A stretch of 50,706 nt of DNA from Limnohabitans sp. Bal53. Its GTDB lineage: Bacteria > Pseudomonadota > Gammaproteobacteria > Burkholderiales > Burkholderiaceae_C. The notes under the pieces are model-generated. The model was not told where the DNA came from and did no database searches. It saw nothing but the letters and a program-made list of their open reading frames with translations. Below are positions 28,014-38,308 of this stretch, in pieces. Position 1 is the stretch's first letter. The number at the start of each line of letters is the position of its first letter. Location of the stretch: NCBI RefSeq assembly GCF_003063355.1, contig NZ_NESH01000009.1:1-50706 (forward strand). Direction: 5' to 3'. The position numbers were made by a program, and so were the translations under genes.

Positions 28014-28664
28014 TCAATCGGGTTTCGGTTCACCCATTTTGGGTGCTTCGGTATTCGGTGCTTTGGGAGGACGCGGAGGTTTGGGGCGCGGCGGCTTGCT
28101 GGTGTGGATGCGCACCATGGCTTTTTCCATGTCACCCACCAACAGCAACGGCAATGCGGTCAGTGCCCGGAAAATGCTGTCGTCGATGGCTTTGCGGTGT
28201 TCGAGCATCGGCTTCTTCAAAACCCAGCTGACGACTTCGGCCTTGTCGCCCGGGTGGCCCACACCAATGCGCAGCCGCCAGTAATCGGCCGTGCCCAGTT
28301 GGGCATGGATGTCGCGCAGACCGTTGTGCCCCGCGTGGCTGCCGCCCAGTTTGAGCTTGGCTTCGCCCGGCACGATGTCGAGTTCGTCGTGCGCCACCAA
28401 AATTTCTTGCGGCTGGATTTTGAAGAACCGGGCCAGTGCGCTGACCGACTTGCCCGACAAATTCATGAAGGTCTGGGGTTCAAGCAGCCACACGTTTTGG
28501 CCGTTGACGGTGGTGCGGGCCACCAGGCCGTGGTAGCTGCGCTCGGGCACCAGCGACACTTTGAGTTCGCGGGCCACAGCATCGATCCACCAGAAACCAG
28601 CGTTGTGGCGGGTGTCGTCGTATTCGTTGCCCGGGTTGCCCAGGCCGACTAGCAGTTTGATCAT
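28014..28664 (-). CDS. pth: Peptidyl-tRNA hydrolase with Pro-rich C-terminal tail
   Basis: This 216-aa enzyme recycles peptidyl-tRNA. Conserved parts include [18 protein letters not shown] (catalytic His about residue 22), MNLSGKSV and [12 protein letters not shown]. The last 30 residues form a Pro/Lys-rich tail ([10 protein letters not shown]) beyond the usual end near 190 residues, probably disordered. It is the last gene of the ispE-prs-rplY-pth cluster, separated from rplY by a terminator. Confidence 0.94.
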   Translation of the reverse strand: MIKLLVGLGNPGNEYDDTRHNAGFWWIDAVARELKVSLVPERSYHGLVARTTVNGQNVWLLEPQTFMNLSGKSVSALARFFKIQPQEILVAHDELDIVPGEAKLKLGGSHAGHNGLRDIHAQLGTADYWRLRIGVGHPGDKAEVVSWVLKKPMLEHRKAIDDSIFRALTALPLLLVGDMEKAMVRIHTSKPPRPKPPRPPKAPNTEAPKMGEPKPD

Positions 28665-28722
28665 GGGGCGTGATTATCCTTGTTGCTGGCAGTCCAGCGA
28701 GCATGCGCAGGATCACGCCAAA

Positions 28723-28747
28723 GCAAAAGGCCCGCTTGCGCGGGCCT
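28723..28747 (-). terminator. Rho-independent terminator after rplY
   Basis: Read on the minus strand, GGCCCGC GCAA GCGGGCC (28747 down to 28730) is followed by TTTTGC. It lies between rplY and pth, so pth probably depends on read-through or on its own promoter. Confidence 0.85.
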
Positions 28748-28781
28748 TGAAGGTGCAGGGCCGAAGCCCCAAGCCAGAAGA

Positions 28782-29408
28782 TTACTTCTTGCCTTTGCCT
28801 TTTTTGCCGTCGGCAGGCGCAGCGGCCACAGGGGCAGCGATGACTTCTACGACAGGAGGGACCACGGACACGAGGACCGGGTTCTTCTTGCCGTGGGTGA
28901 CGGCTTTGCAGCCAGCAGGCAAGGTGATGTCGTTCAGGTGCAGGGATTTGCCCATGGTCAAGCCCTTGAGGTCCACCGCGATGAATTCAGGCAGGTTGGC
29001 AGGCAAGCAAGCGACTTCGATTTCGGTCGCCACGTGGGTGATCGTGCACTTGTCAGTCTTGACGGCTTCAGATTCTTCTTGGCCGCTGAAGTGCAATGGC
29101 ACTTTCATGTTCAAAGTGGTGTTGGCGTCAACGCGCTGGAAGTCGATGTGTTGGACCAACTGCTTGTAGGGGTGCATCTGGTAGTCACGCAGCAAAACTT
29201 TGCTGGATTGACCGTTCAATTCCATGTCCAGGATCGAAGCGTGGAAAGCTTCCTTTTTCAGGGCGTGCCACAAAGCGTTGTGGTCCAGCTCGATCAGTTG
29301 GGGGGCCGATGTGGAACCGTAAACGATGCCAGGTGTACGACCGGAATTGCGGAGACGGCGGCTCGCACCCGTGCCCTGCTTTGCGCGCTCAAAAGCGACG
29401 AATTTCAT
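28782..29408 (-). CDS. rplY: 50S ribosomal protein L25 (CTC/TL5 type)
   Basis: This 208-aa protein binds 5S rRNA. The N-terminal L25 domain (about residues 1-92; [12 protein letters not shown]) is followed by the beta-barrel C-terminal domain of the long CTC/TL5 form. The tail is Lys-rich ([10 protein letters not shown]). It lies about 100 bp after prs with a terminator between them. Confidence 0.95.
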   Translation of the reverse strand: MKFVAFERAKQGTGASRRLRNSGRTPGIVYGSTSAPQLIELDHNALWHALKKEAFHASILDMELNGQSSKVLLRDYQMHPYKQLVQHIDFQRVDANTTLNMKVPLHFSGQEESEAVKTDKCTITHVATEIEVACLPANLPEFIAVDLKGLTMGKSLHLNDITLPAGCKAVTHGKKNPVLVSVVPPVVEVIAAPVAAAPADGKKGKGKK

Positions 29409-29453
29409 AGATTTCTCCTTCTAGGACCCACCGCGACCAGTGCGGTCCTGACT

Positions 29454-29487
29454 CAAAAAAGCCAGCCAGTCCAAAAGGACGGCTGGC
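29454..29487 (-). terminator. Rho-independent terminator after prs
   Basis: On the minus strand a long stem GCCAGCC/GGCTGGC with inner GTCC/GGAC encloses a TTTT loop and is followed by six T. It lies 20 bp after prs and before rplY. Confidence 0.85.
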
Positions 29488-29506
29488 CACGTTGGCCTCT
29501 CCCAGA

Positions 29507-30478
29507 TCAGCTTTGATCGGAGAACAGGCTCATCACTGACTCACCGTGTGCAATCCGGTTGATCGTTTCGGCGATCAGCGGAGCCACGGAAAGTTGGCGA
29601 ATCTTGGTGCACGCTGCGGCTTGAGCCGACAGCGGGATGGTGTTGGTGACGACCACTTCGTCCAGGGCCTCGCCCTTGGCAATGCGGTCAATGGCCGGAC
29701 CCGAAAAAATCGGGTGCGTGCAATAAGCGTAGACTTTTTTGGCGCCACGCTCTTTGAGCACTTCGGCGGCTTTGACCAAGGTGCCGGCGGTATCGATCAT
29801 GTCGTCCATGATCACGCAGTTGCGGCCATCGATCTCGCCAATGACGTGCATGACTTCGCTGACGTTGGCTTTGGGGCGGCGTTTGTCAATGATGGCCAAA
29901 TCGCAGCCGAGTTGTTTGGCCAGGGCACGTGCACGGACGACGCCGCCGACGTCGGGTGACACGACGATCAAATCGTCGTAGTTTTGCTGGCGCAGGTCAC
30001 CCAACAGAACGGGCGATGCATAAATGTTGTCGACCGGGATGTCGAAGAAGCCCTGGATTTGGTCGGCGTGCAAGTCCATGGTCAGCACACGGTCTACACC
30101 GACAGCTTGGAGCATGTTGGCGACCACTTTGGCCGAGATCGGCACGCGGGTGGAGCGCGGGCGGCGGTCTTGGCGGGCGTAGCCAAAATAAGGAATGACG
30201 GCGCTGATGCGTTCAGCCGAGGCGCGTTTGAGCGCGTCGACCATGATCAGCAGTTCCATCAGGTTTTCATTGGTGGGGGCGCAAGTTGGCTGCACCACGA
30301 AGACTTCGCGGGCACGCACGTTTTGCTTGAGTTCAACGGTGACTTCACCATCGGAGAATCGGCCCACATCAACAGCGCCAAGCTGTGTGCCCAGGTTTTT
30401 GGCAATTTCGGCCGCCAAACCGGGGTTGGCATTGCCGGTGAACAGCATGAAGTCGGGAGTGTTTGGAGCAGGCTGCAT
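29507..30478 (-). CDS. prs: Ribose-phosphate pyrophosphokinase
   Basis: This protein of about 323 aa makes PRPP from ribose-5-phosphate and ATP for nucleotide, His and Trp synthesis. Conserved parts are [15 protein letters not shown] at the N terminus, the ATP-binding region around [10 protein letters not shown] (about 100-109) and the PRPP loop near DDMIDTAGT (about 226-234). ATG 30478 has GGA 6 nt upstream; ATG 30484 is an alternative. tRNA-Gln lies just upstream in the same orientation. Confidence 0.95.
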   Translation of the reverse strand: MQPAPNTPDFMLFTGNANPGLAAEIAKNLGTQLGAVDVGRFSDGEVTVELKQNVRAREVFVVQPTCAPTNENLMELLIMVDALKRASAERISAVIPYFGYARQDRRPRSTRVPISAKVVANMLQAVGVDRVLTMDLHADQIQGFFDIPVDNIYASPVLLGDLRQQNYDDLIVVSPDVGGVVRARALAKQLGCDLAIIDKRRPKANVSEVMHVIGEIDGRNCVIMDDMIDTAGTLVKAAEVLKERGAKKVYAYCTHPIFSGPAIDRIAKGEALDEVVVTNTIPLSAQAAACTKIRQLSVAPLIAETINRIAHGESVMSLFSDQS

Positions 30479-30526
30479 GAGCATTCCAGCGATCAGAAAA
30501 AATGGGCCTGTACGAATGAACGTATT

Positions 30527-30603
30527 TGGCAGGGGAAGAAGGACTCGAACCTTCGAATGCCGGAATCAAAATCCGGTGCCTTAACCAACTTGGCGACTCC
30601 CCT
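30527..30603 (-). tRNA. tRNA-Gln, anticodon TTG
   Basis: The 77-nt gene includes an encoded CCA (30527-30529). The acceptor AGGGGAG pairs with TTCCCCT, and the anticodon stem CCGGA/TCCGG encloses TTTTGAT, anticodon TTG (codon CAA). It lies between ispE and prs on the same strand, a conserved arrangement in this bacterial group. Confidence 0.95.
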
Positions 30604-30637
30604 ACACGGGTTGACCGCTGAAACAGCGATCGACCGA

Positions 30638-31483
30638 TCAACTATCGCTGGTTGCCCAACCTTGCAAAGGATGAGCTTCCAAATTGCTGCAAAACCGGGC
30701 CAGAAAGCGGTCAGGAACCGAAACTTTCATGGTGTTGTCCCTGCAATGGGCAAACACGGCACTGCCGGAACCCGTCATTCTGGGTCTGAGTCCAGCTGAG
30801 TTGAGGGCCTGAATGGCTTGATCAACACCAGGGCACAGCGTCTGCGCAACGGGTTGCAGGTCATTGTGACCGAAGTCATATGTCTCTGCAGCGAAGACCG
30901 ATATTGTAGCAGCGTTTGTGTCGCGTTTGAGGTCAGGGTGCGTAAAAATTTGAGATGTTTCGACGCCCTGTGGTGGCTTGAGTACCCAAAACTGTGCGGC
31001 AGGCAGTTCGATGGGGGTGATTTTCTCCCCCACACCCTCGACCCAAGCATTGTGCCCACGCAGGAAAAATGGCACATCCGCACCCAGTTGAAGTCCCAGC
31101 TTCTCCAGGTTGGGCAGACCCAGGTTCAGGCCCCACAAGCGGTTGAGTGCCAGCAGGCAGGTGGCGGCATCAGATGAGCCGCCGCCCATGCCCGCTTGTG
31201 CGGGGATTTGTTTTTCAACCGCAATGTGCACGCCATCGGTGCAACCGGTGTGGCTTTGAAGCAGATGGGCTGCTCGGGTGATCAGGTCCTGAGCGGGCAG
31301 GGCAAGTGTGAGGTCTTCGCGGCTGATGGCACCGCTGGGGCGCTTTTCAAAATGCAGCGTGTCGCACCAGTCGATCAGCATGAAGACCGATTGCAGTTCG
31401 TGGTAACCATCGGGGCGACGGCCCGTGATGTGCAAAAACAAATTCAGTTTGGCCGGGGCGGGCACATCGTGCAGCGATTTCAT
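30638..31483 (-). CDS. ispE: 4-diphosphocytidyl-2-C-methyl-D-erythritol kinase
   Basis: This 281-aa GHMP kinase of the MEP isoprenoid pathway has substrate motif PAPAKLNLFLHI at the N terminus and ATP loop AQAGMGGGSSDAA (about residues 94-106). A C-terminal GHMP motif (MTGSGSAVFA) is also present. It follows lolB by 45 bp in the conserved lolB-ispE-prs-rplY-pth order. Confidence 0.95.
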   Translation of the reverse strand: MKSLHDVPAPAKLNLFLHITGRRPDGYHELQSVFMLIDWCDTLHFEKRPSGAISREDLTLALPAQDLITRAAHLLQSHTGCTDGVHIAVEKQIPAQAGMGGGSSDAATCLLALNRLWGLNLGLPNLEKLGLQLGADVPFFLRGHNAWVEGVGEKITPIELPAAQFWVLKPPQGVETSQIFTHPDLKRDTNAATISVFAAETYDFGHNDLQPVAQTLCPGVDQAIQALNSAGLRPRMTGSGSAVFAHCRDNTMKVSVPDRFLARFCSNLEAHPLQGWATSDS

Positions 31484-31528
31484 GGCTGGATTATCGCTAC
31501 AGGCCGGCGTCGCCCCAAAAACGCCAGT

Positions 31529-32050
31529 TCAACGGTCCAGCGCGATGCGCAGCACGGCACCAGGGCTCGGTTCGCGCCGCTCTGCGCTGATGCGGCCTTG
31601 GGCATGGGCTGACAAATCGACTTGCCAGCCGGCGGCTTCGGCCGGGCGGCCCGCCAGCCACTCGAATAAAGCTGCAATCGGCAGTTCGGTGCCTGTCAGG
31701 CGAGCTCCCAGCCTTTGCAGGCTTGGGCTGTCAACCTGTTGCTGACCTTGCACCAAGCGCGCGCCTTGGGGTGTCCATTCCAGGCGGGCCAAGGTGGTGC
31801 CAATGGGGCTGAACAAGACCATTTCACCAGCTTGGGCCGAGCCTTGCAGCTCGAAACCGGCACTCAGCGATTCAGGCGGGTTCTTGAGCACCTGTATGGC
31901 CATGCGTCCTGACCAATAAGCATTGGCGTCCACAGGGGTCAATTGGGGTGTGGCGCAGCCTGCAGCCAGCAAAGCACTTGACAATGCCAGCGCCAAAACC
32001 CGTCGCCTGCCTTCTTGGGTGGGCTTTGTGTCGTGTGCGCTTGGCTTCAT
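31529..32050 (-). CDS. lolB: Outer-membrane lipoprotein receptor LolB
   Basis: This 173-aa lipoprotein (signal with LLAAGC lipobox, Cys about residue 32) inserts lipoproteins into the outer membrane after receiving them from LolA. The segment YWSGRMAIQV and the ALFEWLAGRP motif support LolB. The start is ATG 32050, which overlaps the stop of the TPR gene (ATGA), giving translational coupling; the open frame continues upstream to 32161 but without support. Confidence 0.88.
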   Translation of the reverse strand: MKPSAHDTKPTQEGRRRVLALALSSALLAAGCATPQLTPVDANAYWSGRMAIQVLKNPPESLSAGFELQGSAQAGEMVLFSPIGTTLARLEWTPQGARLVQGQQQVDSPSLQRLGARLTGTELPIAALFEWLAGRPAEAAGWQVDLSAHAQGRISAERREPSPGAVLRIALDR

Positions 32051-33792
32051 GGTTTGAATTGAAAGCGCTTCATGGTTTCGATCAAGGTGTCGTTGTCCGC
32101 CTTGAGCAACAAGCCTTCGCGCCAAATCGCGCCGGCTTCCTGGCGTTGTCCCATCACCCACAGCACCTCGCCCAGATGGGCTGCAATTTCGGCGTCGGGG
32201 CGGGCTTTGTAAGCGCCCTGCAAAATTTTCAGGGCTTCGGCATGTTGGCCTTGGCGAAAAGCGACCCAGCCCAGGCTGTCTTGAATGTAGGCGTCGTCAG
32301 GGGCCAGCTTCAGGGCCTGCGTGATCAGCTGCCGGGCTTCATCCAGTCGCAGGTTGCGATCTGCCAATGAATACCCCAGAGCATTGAAGGCATGGGGGTC
32401 TTCGGGTTTACGTTTCATCAGCTCGCGCAGCACGGTTTCCATCTCGTCAAAGCGTTTGAGCTTTTCGGTGACCATGGCCATCTCTGACATCAAGTCTGTG
32501 TTTTGCGGCTGCGCATTCAGAGCTTGCTTGAGCAATTCGTAGGCATCGTCCGCCTTTTTGTTGTCGCGTAACCAAATGGATTGCACCAAGGTTTTGCGCG
32601 TGGCTTGTTCAGCGTTGGATGTTTTGATTTGCGCCAAAACCAGGCGTGCTTCTTCCGTGCGGCCTTGCTTTGTGAGCAGGTCGGCGCGTCGGCTGGCCAG
32701 CTTGATGGGGTCTGCGTCCGCTGGAACCTGGGACAGCCATTGCTCGGCCTGAGGCAGTTGACCTTGGCGCTGCGCCAGCTGGGCCAAAGCCATTAAGGCC
32801 TCAGCCAGTCCGGTTTGCGTTTCCTTGTCAGGATTGGCTTGGGCCAGTTCCACGTGTTTTTGCAGTTTTTGCTCTGCTTGTGCCAGTTGGCCAGTTTCCT
32901 GCAGCAGCAGACCATGCACCAGCCAGCCATCGGCAAAAGAAGGGTGATCCGCGTTCAGGCGGGCGAGTTGGCGCAAGGCCTCTTGCTGTTGAGTCAGGCC
33001 GATCAGGTGCCGGGCATAGCCCAGTCGCAATTCGGGCTGCACATCCCCTTGCATGGCCTGGGTGAGTAAGGGCGTCATCTCTGCTGGGGCCGCATTGGCC
33101 AGGCTCAGCGCCAGGATCAGGGGGCCAGGTGCCGATGCATCGGCTGCGTGTCCTTGGCGCGTGGCGTCAACGGCCAGTGCCAATTGCCCTGCTTCGCGCC
33201 GCATGCGACCCACGGTCGTCCAAGCCGTGGCGGCGGTGCTGCTTTGTTTCAGGGCCGCAGCCAAGGCTTTTTCGACCGTGTCAGCGGCGGCTTTTTTGTC
33301 TTGCACTCTGGCAAATACGCGGGGCACGGAAGCAATGGCCGCGTTTTGTTCAGCAGCGGGCAGCTCCCGGATCGAGACGCTCAGGGCTTGCCCGGCTTCG
33401 TTCACCCGATTCAGGGCCAGCAAAATTTGCAGCTGGTAACGGTTGGCTTCGGTGGCCCCGGGTACGGCACTTTTCCAAGCCTGTGCGGCTTGCAAGGCCG
33501 ATTCGCCGGAGCGCGATTGCAACGCCAGATCAACGGCGCGCTGGAATAAGGCCGGATCGCGGGTTTTGCGAGCCGCGTCCAGGATGAACGAAAAACCACT
33601 GCCTGGTGAGCCGCTGCGGACATTCAATTCACCCAGCAGCAGTTGATAAAACAGCGCTGCATCGAGTGCAGATTGCGGCACGGTGGCTTTTTCTGCGGTG
33701 GCTGGTTGGGGGTCTTGGGCTGGTGTGGCCGGTTGCGCCCAGGCGCTCCAGACGCAAGAGGAGATGAGGGCGAGTCGAAACCAGAATTTCAT
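32047..33792 (-). CDS. Exported TPR-repeat protein
   Basis: This 581-aa protein starts at ATG 33792 with a signal peptide (ending about SAWAQ). Arrays of tetratricopeptide-like helical pairs follow, the clearest in the last 200 residues (AFNALGYSLADRNLRLDEA, DSLGWVAFRQGQHAEALK). Such proteins commonly precede lolB in betaproteobacteria and are predicted envelope scaffolds. The frame is open beyond 33792 to 34371, but that part is antisense to mutM and has no support. Confidence 0.88.
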   Translation of the reverse strand: MKFWFRLALISSCVWSAWAQPATPAQDPQPATAEKATVPQSALDAALFYQLLLGELNVRSGSPGSGFSFILDAARKTRDPALFQRAVDLALQSRSGESALQAAQAWKSAVPGATEANRYQLQILLALNRVNEAGQALSVSIRELPAAEQNAAIASVPRVFARVQDKKAAADTVEKALAAALKQSSTAATAWTTVGRMRREAGQLALAVDATRQGHAADASAPGPLILALSLANAAPAEMTPLLTQAMQGDVQPELRLGYARHLIGLTQQQEALRQLARLNADHPSFADGWLVHGLLLQETGQLAQAEQKLQKHVELAQANPDKETQTGLAEALMALAQLAQRQGQLPQAEQWLSQVPADADPIKLASRRADLLTKQGRTEEARLVLAQIKTSNAEQATRKTLVQSIWLRDNKKADDAYELLKQALNAQPQNTDLMSEMAMVTEKLKRFDEMETVLRELMKRKPEDPHAFNALGYSLADRNLRLDEARQLITQALKLAPDDAYIQDSLGWVAFRQGQHAEALKILQGAYKARPDAEIAAHLGEVLWVMGQRQEAGAIWREGLLLKADNDTLIETMKRFQFKP

Positions 33793-33862
33793 GGCTTCAT
33801 CATAATCCAGCCACCCGCGCGCATGAGGCGTGCGGTCCAAGCCCCTTTTTGTCTCAGAGCCT

Positions 33863-34678
33863 ATGCCCGAACTCCCCGAAGTTGAAGTCACACGCCGCAG
33901 TTTTGCCGACCGCATCGCTTCGGCCCATATTCTGGCGCTGCACCTGGGCAAGCCCCTGCGCTGGCCACTGGGCGTGCCCGCTGCCAGCTTGGTGGGGCGG
34001 CAAATTTGGGGAGTGCGTCGGCGCGGCAAATACCTGCTGCTGGACCTGGACCAAGGCCTGCTGCTGGTGCATTTGGGCATGTCTGGCAGCCTGAACTTTG
34101 CCCCTACCCAGCCCGAAGCGGGTCCGCACGACCACATGGACCTGGTGACCGACCGAGGGGTGCTGCGCCTGCACGACCCGCGCCGCTTCGGGGCGGTGGT
34201 TTGGGCACCGGGAGAGGATTCGCCCCAGGCGCAAAAGCTGTTGGGTCGGCTGGGGGTGGAGCCCTTGAGTGCCCAGTTTGATGTGACTGCTTTTGCCTTG
34301 GCCCTCAAAAAACGCCAGTCCGCCATCAAGCAGGTGTTGTTGGCGGGTGACGAAGTGGTGGGTGTGGGCAATATTTACGCCTCGGAAGCCTTGTTCATGG
34401 CGGGCATACGCCCCACCACCAAAGCATCGCGGTTGTCCAAACCCCGGGTGGCCCGGCTGCATGCAGCCATCGTGCAGGTGCTGACCCGGGCGGTGGAGCA
34501 GGGGGGCAGTTCACTGAAAGATTTTGTCAATGCCGAAGGGCGCACCGGCTATTTCCAATTGGAAGCTGCGGTCTACGGCCGCGCGGGCGAGCCGTGCCGG
34601 GTGTGTGCCACGCCCATCCAATCCATGCTGCAAGGTCAGCGCACCACTTTTTATTGCCGCACATGCCAGAAACCTTGA
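33863..34678 (+). CDS. mutM: Formamidopyrimidine-DNA glycosylase (Fpg)
   Basis: This 271-aa enzyme removes 8-oxoguanine and nicks the strand. The catalytic N terminus [11 protein letters not shown] follows the start Met directly (Pro2, Glu3), fixing ATG at 33863. The H2TH region ([14 protein letters not shown]) and the C-terminal zinc finger (CRVCATP...FYCRTC) are intact. It overlaps mutY (TGATG), pairing the two halves of the 8-oxoG repair system. Confidence 0.95.
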   Translation: MPELPEVEVTRRSFADRIASAHILALHLGKPLRWPLGVPAASLVGRQIWGVRRRGKYLLLDLDQGLLLVHLGMSGSLNFAPTQPEAGPHDHMDLVTDRGVLRLHDPRRFGAVVWAPGEDSPQAQKLLGRLGVEPLSAQFDVTAFALALKKRQSAIKQVLLAGDEVVGVGNIYASEALFMAGIRPTTKASRLSKPRVARLHAAIVQVLTRAVEQGGSSLKDFVNAEGRTGYFQLEAAVYGRAGEPCRVCATPIQSMLQGQRTTFYCRTCQKP

Positions 34679-35706
34679 TGCCCTTACCTGAAGGGTTTGC
34701 CCGCCGCATGGTGGATTGGCAACGCCTGCACGGACGCCAAAGCCTGCCTTGGCAAAACACCCAAGACCCGTACCGCGTCTGGCTATCCGAAATCATGCTG
34801 CAGCAAACGCAAGTGAGCACAGTGCTGGACTACTTTCCCCGATTTCTGGGGCGTTTTCCGGATGTGGCCGCTTTGGCCGCCGCACCGCAAGACGATGTGC
34901 TGGCGCTGTGGAGCGGCCTGGGCTATTACAGCCGCGCCCGCAACCTGCACAAGTGCGCCCAAGAGGTGGTGGGGCGGTTTGGCGGGGCCTTTCCGCGCCG
35001 CGCAGAAGACCTGCAAACTCTGCCCGGTATCGGCCGATCCACGGCTGCAGCGATTGCAGCGTTTTGCTTTCAAGAGCGTGCCGCCATTTTGGACGGCAAC
35101 GTCAAGCGTGTGCTGACCCGCGTACTGGGCTATGGCGCGGACTTGGCGGTGGCCAAAAACGAAAAAGCCTTGTGGGCGCTGGCGCAAGATCTGTTGCCTG
35201 GGCAAGCGGCCGACATGCCGCGCTATACCCAGGCACTGATGGACTTGGGGGCCACCGTGTGTTTGCCGCGCAAAGCGCAGTGCGAGGCCTGTCCCGTGAG
35301 CACCGTGTGCCAGGCCCAAGCGCAGGGCGAGCCATTGGCCTATCCCGTTAAGACACGCAAGCTCAAACGCAGCAGCGCCACGCTCTGGCTGTTGTGGGCA
35401 GTCAACGCGCAAGGCCAGGTGTGGCTGCAAAAACGGCCTGACACGGGCATTTGGGCAGGTTTGTTCAGTTTGCCTGTGTTTGACACGGAAGCGGATTTAC
35501 TGGCCGCTTGGGCCAACGGGCAGGAGGCGGAATTCATCACACCCTGGAAGCATGTGCTGACACACCGCGATTTGCATCTGCACCCTGTGCGCATGCTCGG
35601 TGACGGAAAAAGCGTTCCAGCTTGTGAGGGCCAGTGGGTGGATGCCGATGCTTGGCCGGCGATGGGTTTGCCTGCGCCCATTCGGGTTTTGTTGGCGGCC
35701 CAGTGA
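34678..35706 (+). CDS. mutY: A/G-specific adenine glycosylase
   Basis: This 342-aa enzyme excises adenine opposite 8-oxoguanine. The HhH-GPD domain includes LSEIMLQQTQVSTV and LPGIGRSTAAAIAAF (catalytic Asp after it in DGNVKR). The 4Fe-4S site has the exact spacing C-x6-C-x2-C-x5-C (CLPRKAQCEACPVSTVC). A C-terminal NUDIX-like 8-oxoG recognition domain follows (LWLLWAVNAQGQVWL). ATG 34678 shares bases with the mutM stop; ATG 34663 is an alternative. Confidence 0.95.
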   Translation: MPLPEGFARRMVDWQRLHGRQSLPWQNTQDPYRVWLSEIMLQQTQVSTVLDYFPRFLGRFPDVAALAAAPQDDVLALWSGLGYYSRARNLHKCAQEVVGRFGGAFPRRAEDLQTLPGIGRSTAAAIAAFCFQERAAILDGNVKRVLTRVLGYGADLAVAKNEKALWALAQDLLPGQAADMPRYTQALMDLGATVCLPRKAQCEACPVSTVCQAQAQGEPLAYPVKTRKLKRSSATLWLLWAVNAQGQVWLQKRPDTGIWAGLFSLPVFDTEADLLAAWANGQEAEFITPWKHVLTHRDLHLHPVRMLGDGKSVPACEGQWVDADAWPAMGLPAPIRVLLAAQ

Positions 35707-35747
35707 AAGGCATGGACCCCGCGTTCCATGCGGGATGAGAGCTTGGC

Positions 35748-36605
35748 TCAGATGGCGTCCAACTCCCGGTGCCGTTTGAGCGTCAGCCAGCGTGTGCCGA
35801 AGTGTTGGGCCAGTTGCTCAACCATGAACACCGAGCGGTGCTGGCCCCCGGTGCAACCAATGGCCACGGTCACGTAGCTGCGGTGGTCGCGCTCGATGGC
35901 GGGAATCCAGTGCTTCAAAAAGCCCTCGATCTGCAGCTGCATCTGTACAAATTCTTCGGACTGGCGCAGGTAGGTCTGCACGGGCTCATCACGACCAGTC
36001 AATGGCCGCAGTGCACTTTCGTAATGGGGGTTGGGCAGCATGCGCACGTCAAACACGTAGTCGGCGTCGGTCGGGATGCCGCGCTTGAAGCCAAAGGACT
36101 CAAAGACCAGCGTCAGCTGGGCAGTGGGGGCGCTGACCAGGGATTTGATGTAGGTTTGCAGTTGCGCCGAGCGCAGCAAACTGGTGTCGATGACGTGGGC
36201 GCGTTCGCGCAAGTCGGCCAGCAACTCGCGTTCGAACTCGATGGTTTCAAACAAGGCTTTGTCGCTTTGGGGTTTGTTGCCGCCCGACAGTGGGTGTTTG
36301 CGCCGTGATTCGGAATAGCGGCGCTGCAAGGTGTCCGAGTTGGCGTCCAGAAACACCGATTTGACGGTCATGCCCATGTCGCGCAGCAAGGCCATTTGTT
36401 CGGGCATCAGGTGCAAGGAATTGGCACTGCGCACATCGATCGCAATGGCCAAGCGTTGCTCTTTGTGCTGCTCTTCAAGTTTGACAAAGGGAATCAGCAA
36501 CTCGGGTGGCAAGTTGTCCACGCAGTAATAGCCCGCGTCTTCAAGTGCGTGCAGCCCCACCGATTTGCCGGAGCCGGACATGCCGGTGATGAGGATGATG
36601 TCCAT
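35748..36605 (-). CDS. rapZ: RNase adapter / nucleotide-binding protein RapZ
   Basis: This 285-aa protein has Walker A GMSGSGKS (residues 8-15), [11 protein letters not shown] and a C-terminal domain with [11 protein letters not shown]. In enterobacteria RapZ directs RNase E to GlmZ and controls glucosamine-6-phosphate synthesis; in other proteobacteria the role is less certain. It is separated by 2 bp from recN on the same strand. Confidence 0.93.
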   Translation of the reverse strand: MDIILITGMSGSGKSVGLHALEDAGYYCVDNLPPELLIPFVKLEEQHKEQRLAIAIDVRSANSLHLMPEQMALLRDMGMTVKSVFLDANSDTLQRRYSESRRKHPLSGGNKPQSDKALFETIEFERELLADLRERAHVIDTSLLRSAQLQTYIKSLVSAPTAQLTLVFESFGFKRGIPTDADYVFDVRMLPNPHYESALRPLTGRDEPVQTYLRQSEEFVQMQLQIEGFLKHWIPAIERDHRSYVTVAIGCTGGQHRSVFMVEQLAQHFGTRWLTLKRHRELDAI

Positions 36606-36607
36606 GC

Positions 36608-38305
36608 TCAGCTTTGGGTGGCTTTGCGGCCAGTGGGTTGGGGTGAGGGCTTGGGAGGTGGGCTGCCCAGCATTTCGCGGGCATGGGCCAAGGTGGTGGC
36701 AGACAACTTTTCGCCGCCCAGCATGCGGGCGATTTCGCTCACGCGTTCTTCGCCGCTCACGCCGCGCACCTGACTGCTGACCTGGCCTTTGGCGGCGGTT
36801 TTACTCACCAGCAGGTGGTGATCGGCGCAGGCGGCCACCTGGGGCAGGTGGGTCACGGCCAGGACCTGGCGGTGTTGACCCAGTTGTTTCATGAGGCGGC
36901 CCACGGTTTCGGCCACAGCGCCGCCGACACCCGAATCCACCTCGTCGAAGATCAAGGTGCCTGCTTCGCCCAGTTCGCTGGTGGTGACGGCAATGGCCAG
37001 CGCAATGCGTGAGAGTTCGCCCCCTGATGCCACTTTGCCCACGGGCCGGGGCGTGCTGCCCTCGTGCCCGGCGACCAGAAAGCTGACTTCTTCGAGGCCG
37101 TGTTGCACGGGTGTTTCTAAGGATTGCAAGTGCACCTCAAAGCGGCCGCCTTGCATGCCCAACTGCTGCATGGCGCTGCTGACGGCTTGGGCCAGCGGTT
37201 TGGCGGCTTGCTGGCGCTGGCGCGAGACGGCTTTGGCCGCTTGTGTGCAGGCGGTTTGTGCGGCGTTTGAGGCTTTTTGCAGCGCATCCATGTCGGCGGC
37301 TGCGTCGAGTTGGGCCAACTCTTTGCGCCATCCCTGCAGGGTCAGCGGCAATTCGTCCGGGGTTTTCTTGTAACGCCGCGCCAGCGACAACCACAGGCCC
37401 ATGCGCTCGTCCAGGTGTGCCAGCTGGGCCGGGTCCAAGTCGGTTTTGCGCAAATAGGCGTGCAGGCTGTGGGCCACGTCTTCGGCTTGGGCCTGCGCAG
37501 ACGCCAGCACATCGGCGAGGGCGTTGAACTCGGGCTCATACTGACCGAGCGACTGCAGGGTCTGGATGGCGCGGGACAGTTGGCGCAGCGCCCCGCCATC
37601 CTCATCGCCTTCGAGCAGCAGCGTGCCTTGGTTGGCCCCGTCGATCAGGGCCTGGGCGTTGGCCAGGCGGCTGTGCTGGATGCTCAGCTCTTGCCACTCG
37701 CCTGTTTGGGGGTTGAGTTTTTCCAGCTCGCCTACTTGCCAGGCCAGGCGTTCACGTTCGTTGACCAAGGTGCTTTGCGCTTGCTGCGCATCGGCCAGGC
37801 TTTGTTGGGCTTGCCGCCAGCTGTGCCAAGCGGCTTTGAGTGGGCGGGTGTCGATGCCTGCGTAAGCGTCGAGCAGGCCGCGCAGCGCATCCGGGCGGGT
37901 CAGGCTTTGCCAAGCGTGCTGGCCATGGATGTCCAGCAACTGTTCGCCCAGCTCGCGCAGTTGGGTGGCGGTGGCGGGGCTGCCGTTGATCCAAGCGCGG
38001 CTTTTGCCCGCAGTGTCTACGGTGCGGCGCAGCAGCAATTCGGCGCAGGCCTCGAAACCGGCTTCTTCGAGCCAAGCCGAAATGGCGGGCGTGGGCTCGA
38101 ACTCGGCGCAGACCTCGCAGCGGCTGGCGCCTTCGCGCACCACGCCTGATTCGGCGCGGGCCCCCAAGGCTAACTGCAAGGCGTCGATCAAAATCGATTT
38201 GCCCGCCCCGGTTTCGCCCGTCAACACGCAGAAGCCCGAGCTCAGGTCCAGCTCCAATTCGTGCACGATCACGAAATCGCGCAGGGTGATGTGCGTCAGT
38301 GCCAC
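36608..38305 (-). CDS. recN: DNA repair protein RecN
   Basis: This 565-aa SMC-like ATPase of double-strand break repair has Walker A GETGAGKS (about residues 30-37), long central coiled coils, the signature [13 protein letters not shown] and Walker [13 protein letters not shown] (about 455-466). The C terminus ends in a short Pro/Lys tail. It lies between nadK (3 bp away) and rapZ in one minus-strand operon. Confidence 0.95.
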   Translation of the reverse strand: MALTHITLRDFVIVHELELDLSSGFCVLTGETGAGKSILIDALQLALGARAESGVVREGASRCEVCAEFEPTPAISAWLEEAGFEACAELLLRRTVDTAGKSRAWINGSPATATQLRELGEQLLDIHGQHAWQSLTRPDALRGLLDAYAGIDTRPLKAAWHSWRQAQQSLADAQQAQSTLVNERERLAWQVGELEKLNPQTGEWQELSIQHSRLANAQALIDGANQGTLLLEGDEDGGALRQLSRAIQTLQSLGQYEPEFNALADVLASAQAQAEDVAHSLHAYLRKTDLDPAQLAHLDERMGLWLSLARRYKKTPDELPLTLQGWRKELAQLDAAADMDALQKASNAAQTACTQAAKAVSRQRQQAAKPLAQAVSSAMQQLGMQGGRFEVHLQSLETPVQHGLEEVSFLVAGHEGSTPRPVGKVASGGELSRIALAIAVTTSELGEAGTLIFDEVDSGVGGAVAETVGRLMKQLGQHRQVLAVTHLPQVAACADHHLLVSKTAAKGQVSSQVRGVSGEERVSEIARMLGGEKLSATTLAHAREMLGSPPPKPSPQPTGRKATQS

Positions 38306-38308
38306 GGT

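Noticed and set aside
33793..34371. N-terminal extension of the TPR protein
   Set aside because: It would be antisense to mutM; the signal peptide at 33792 marks the true start.
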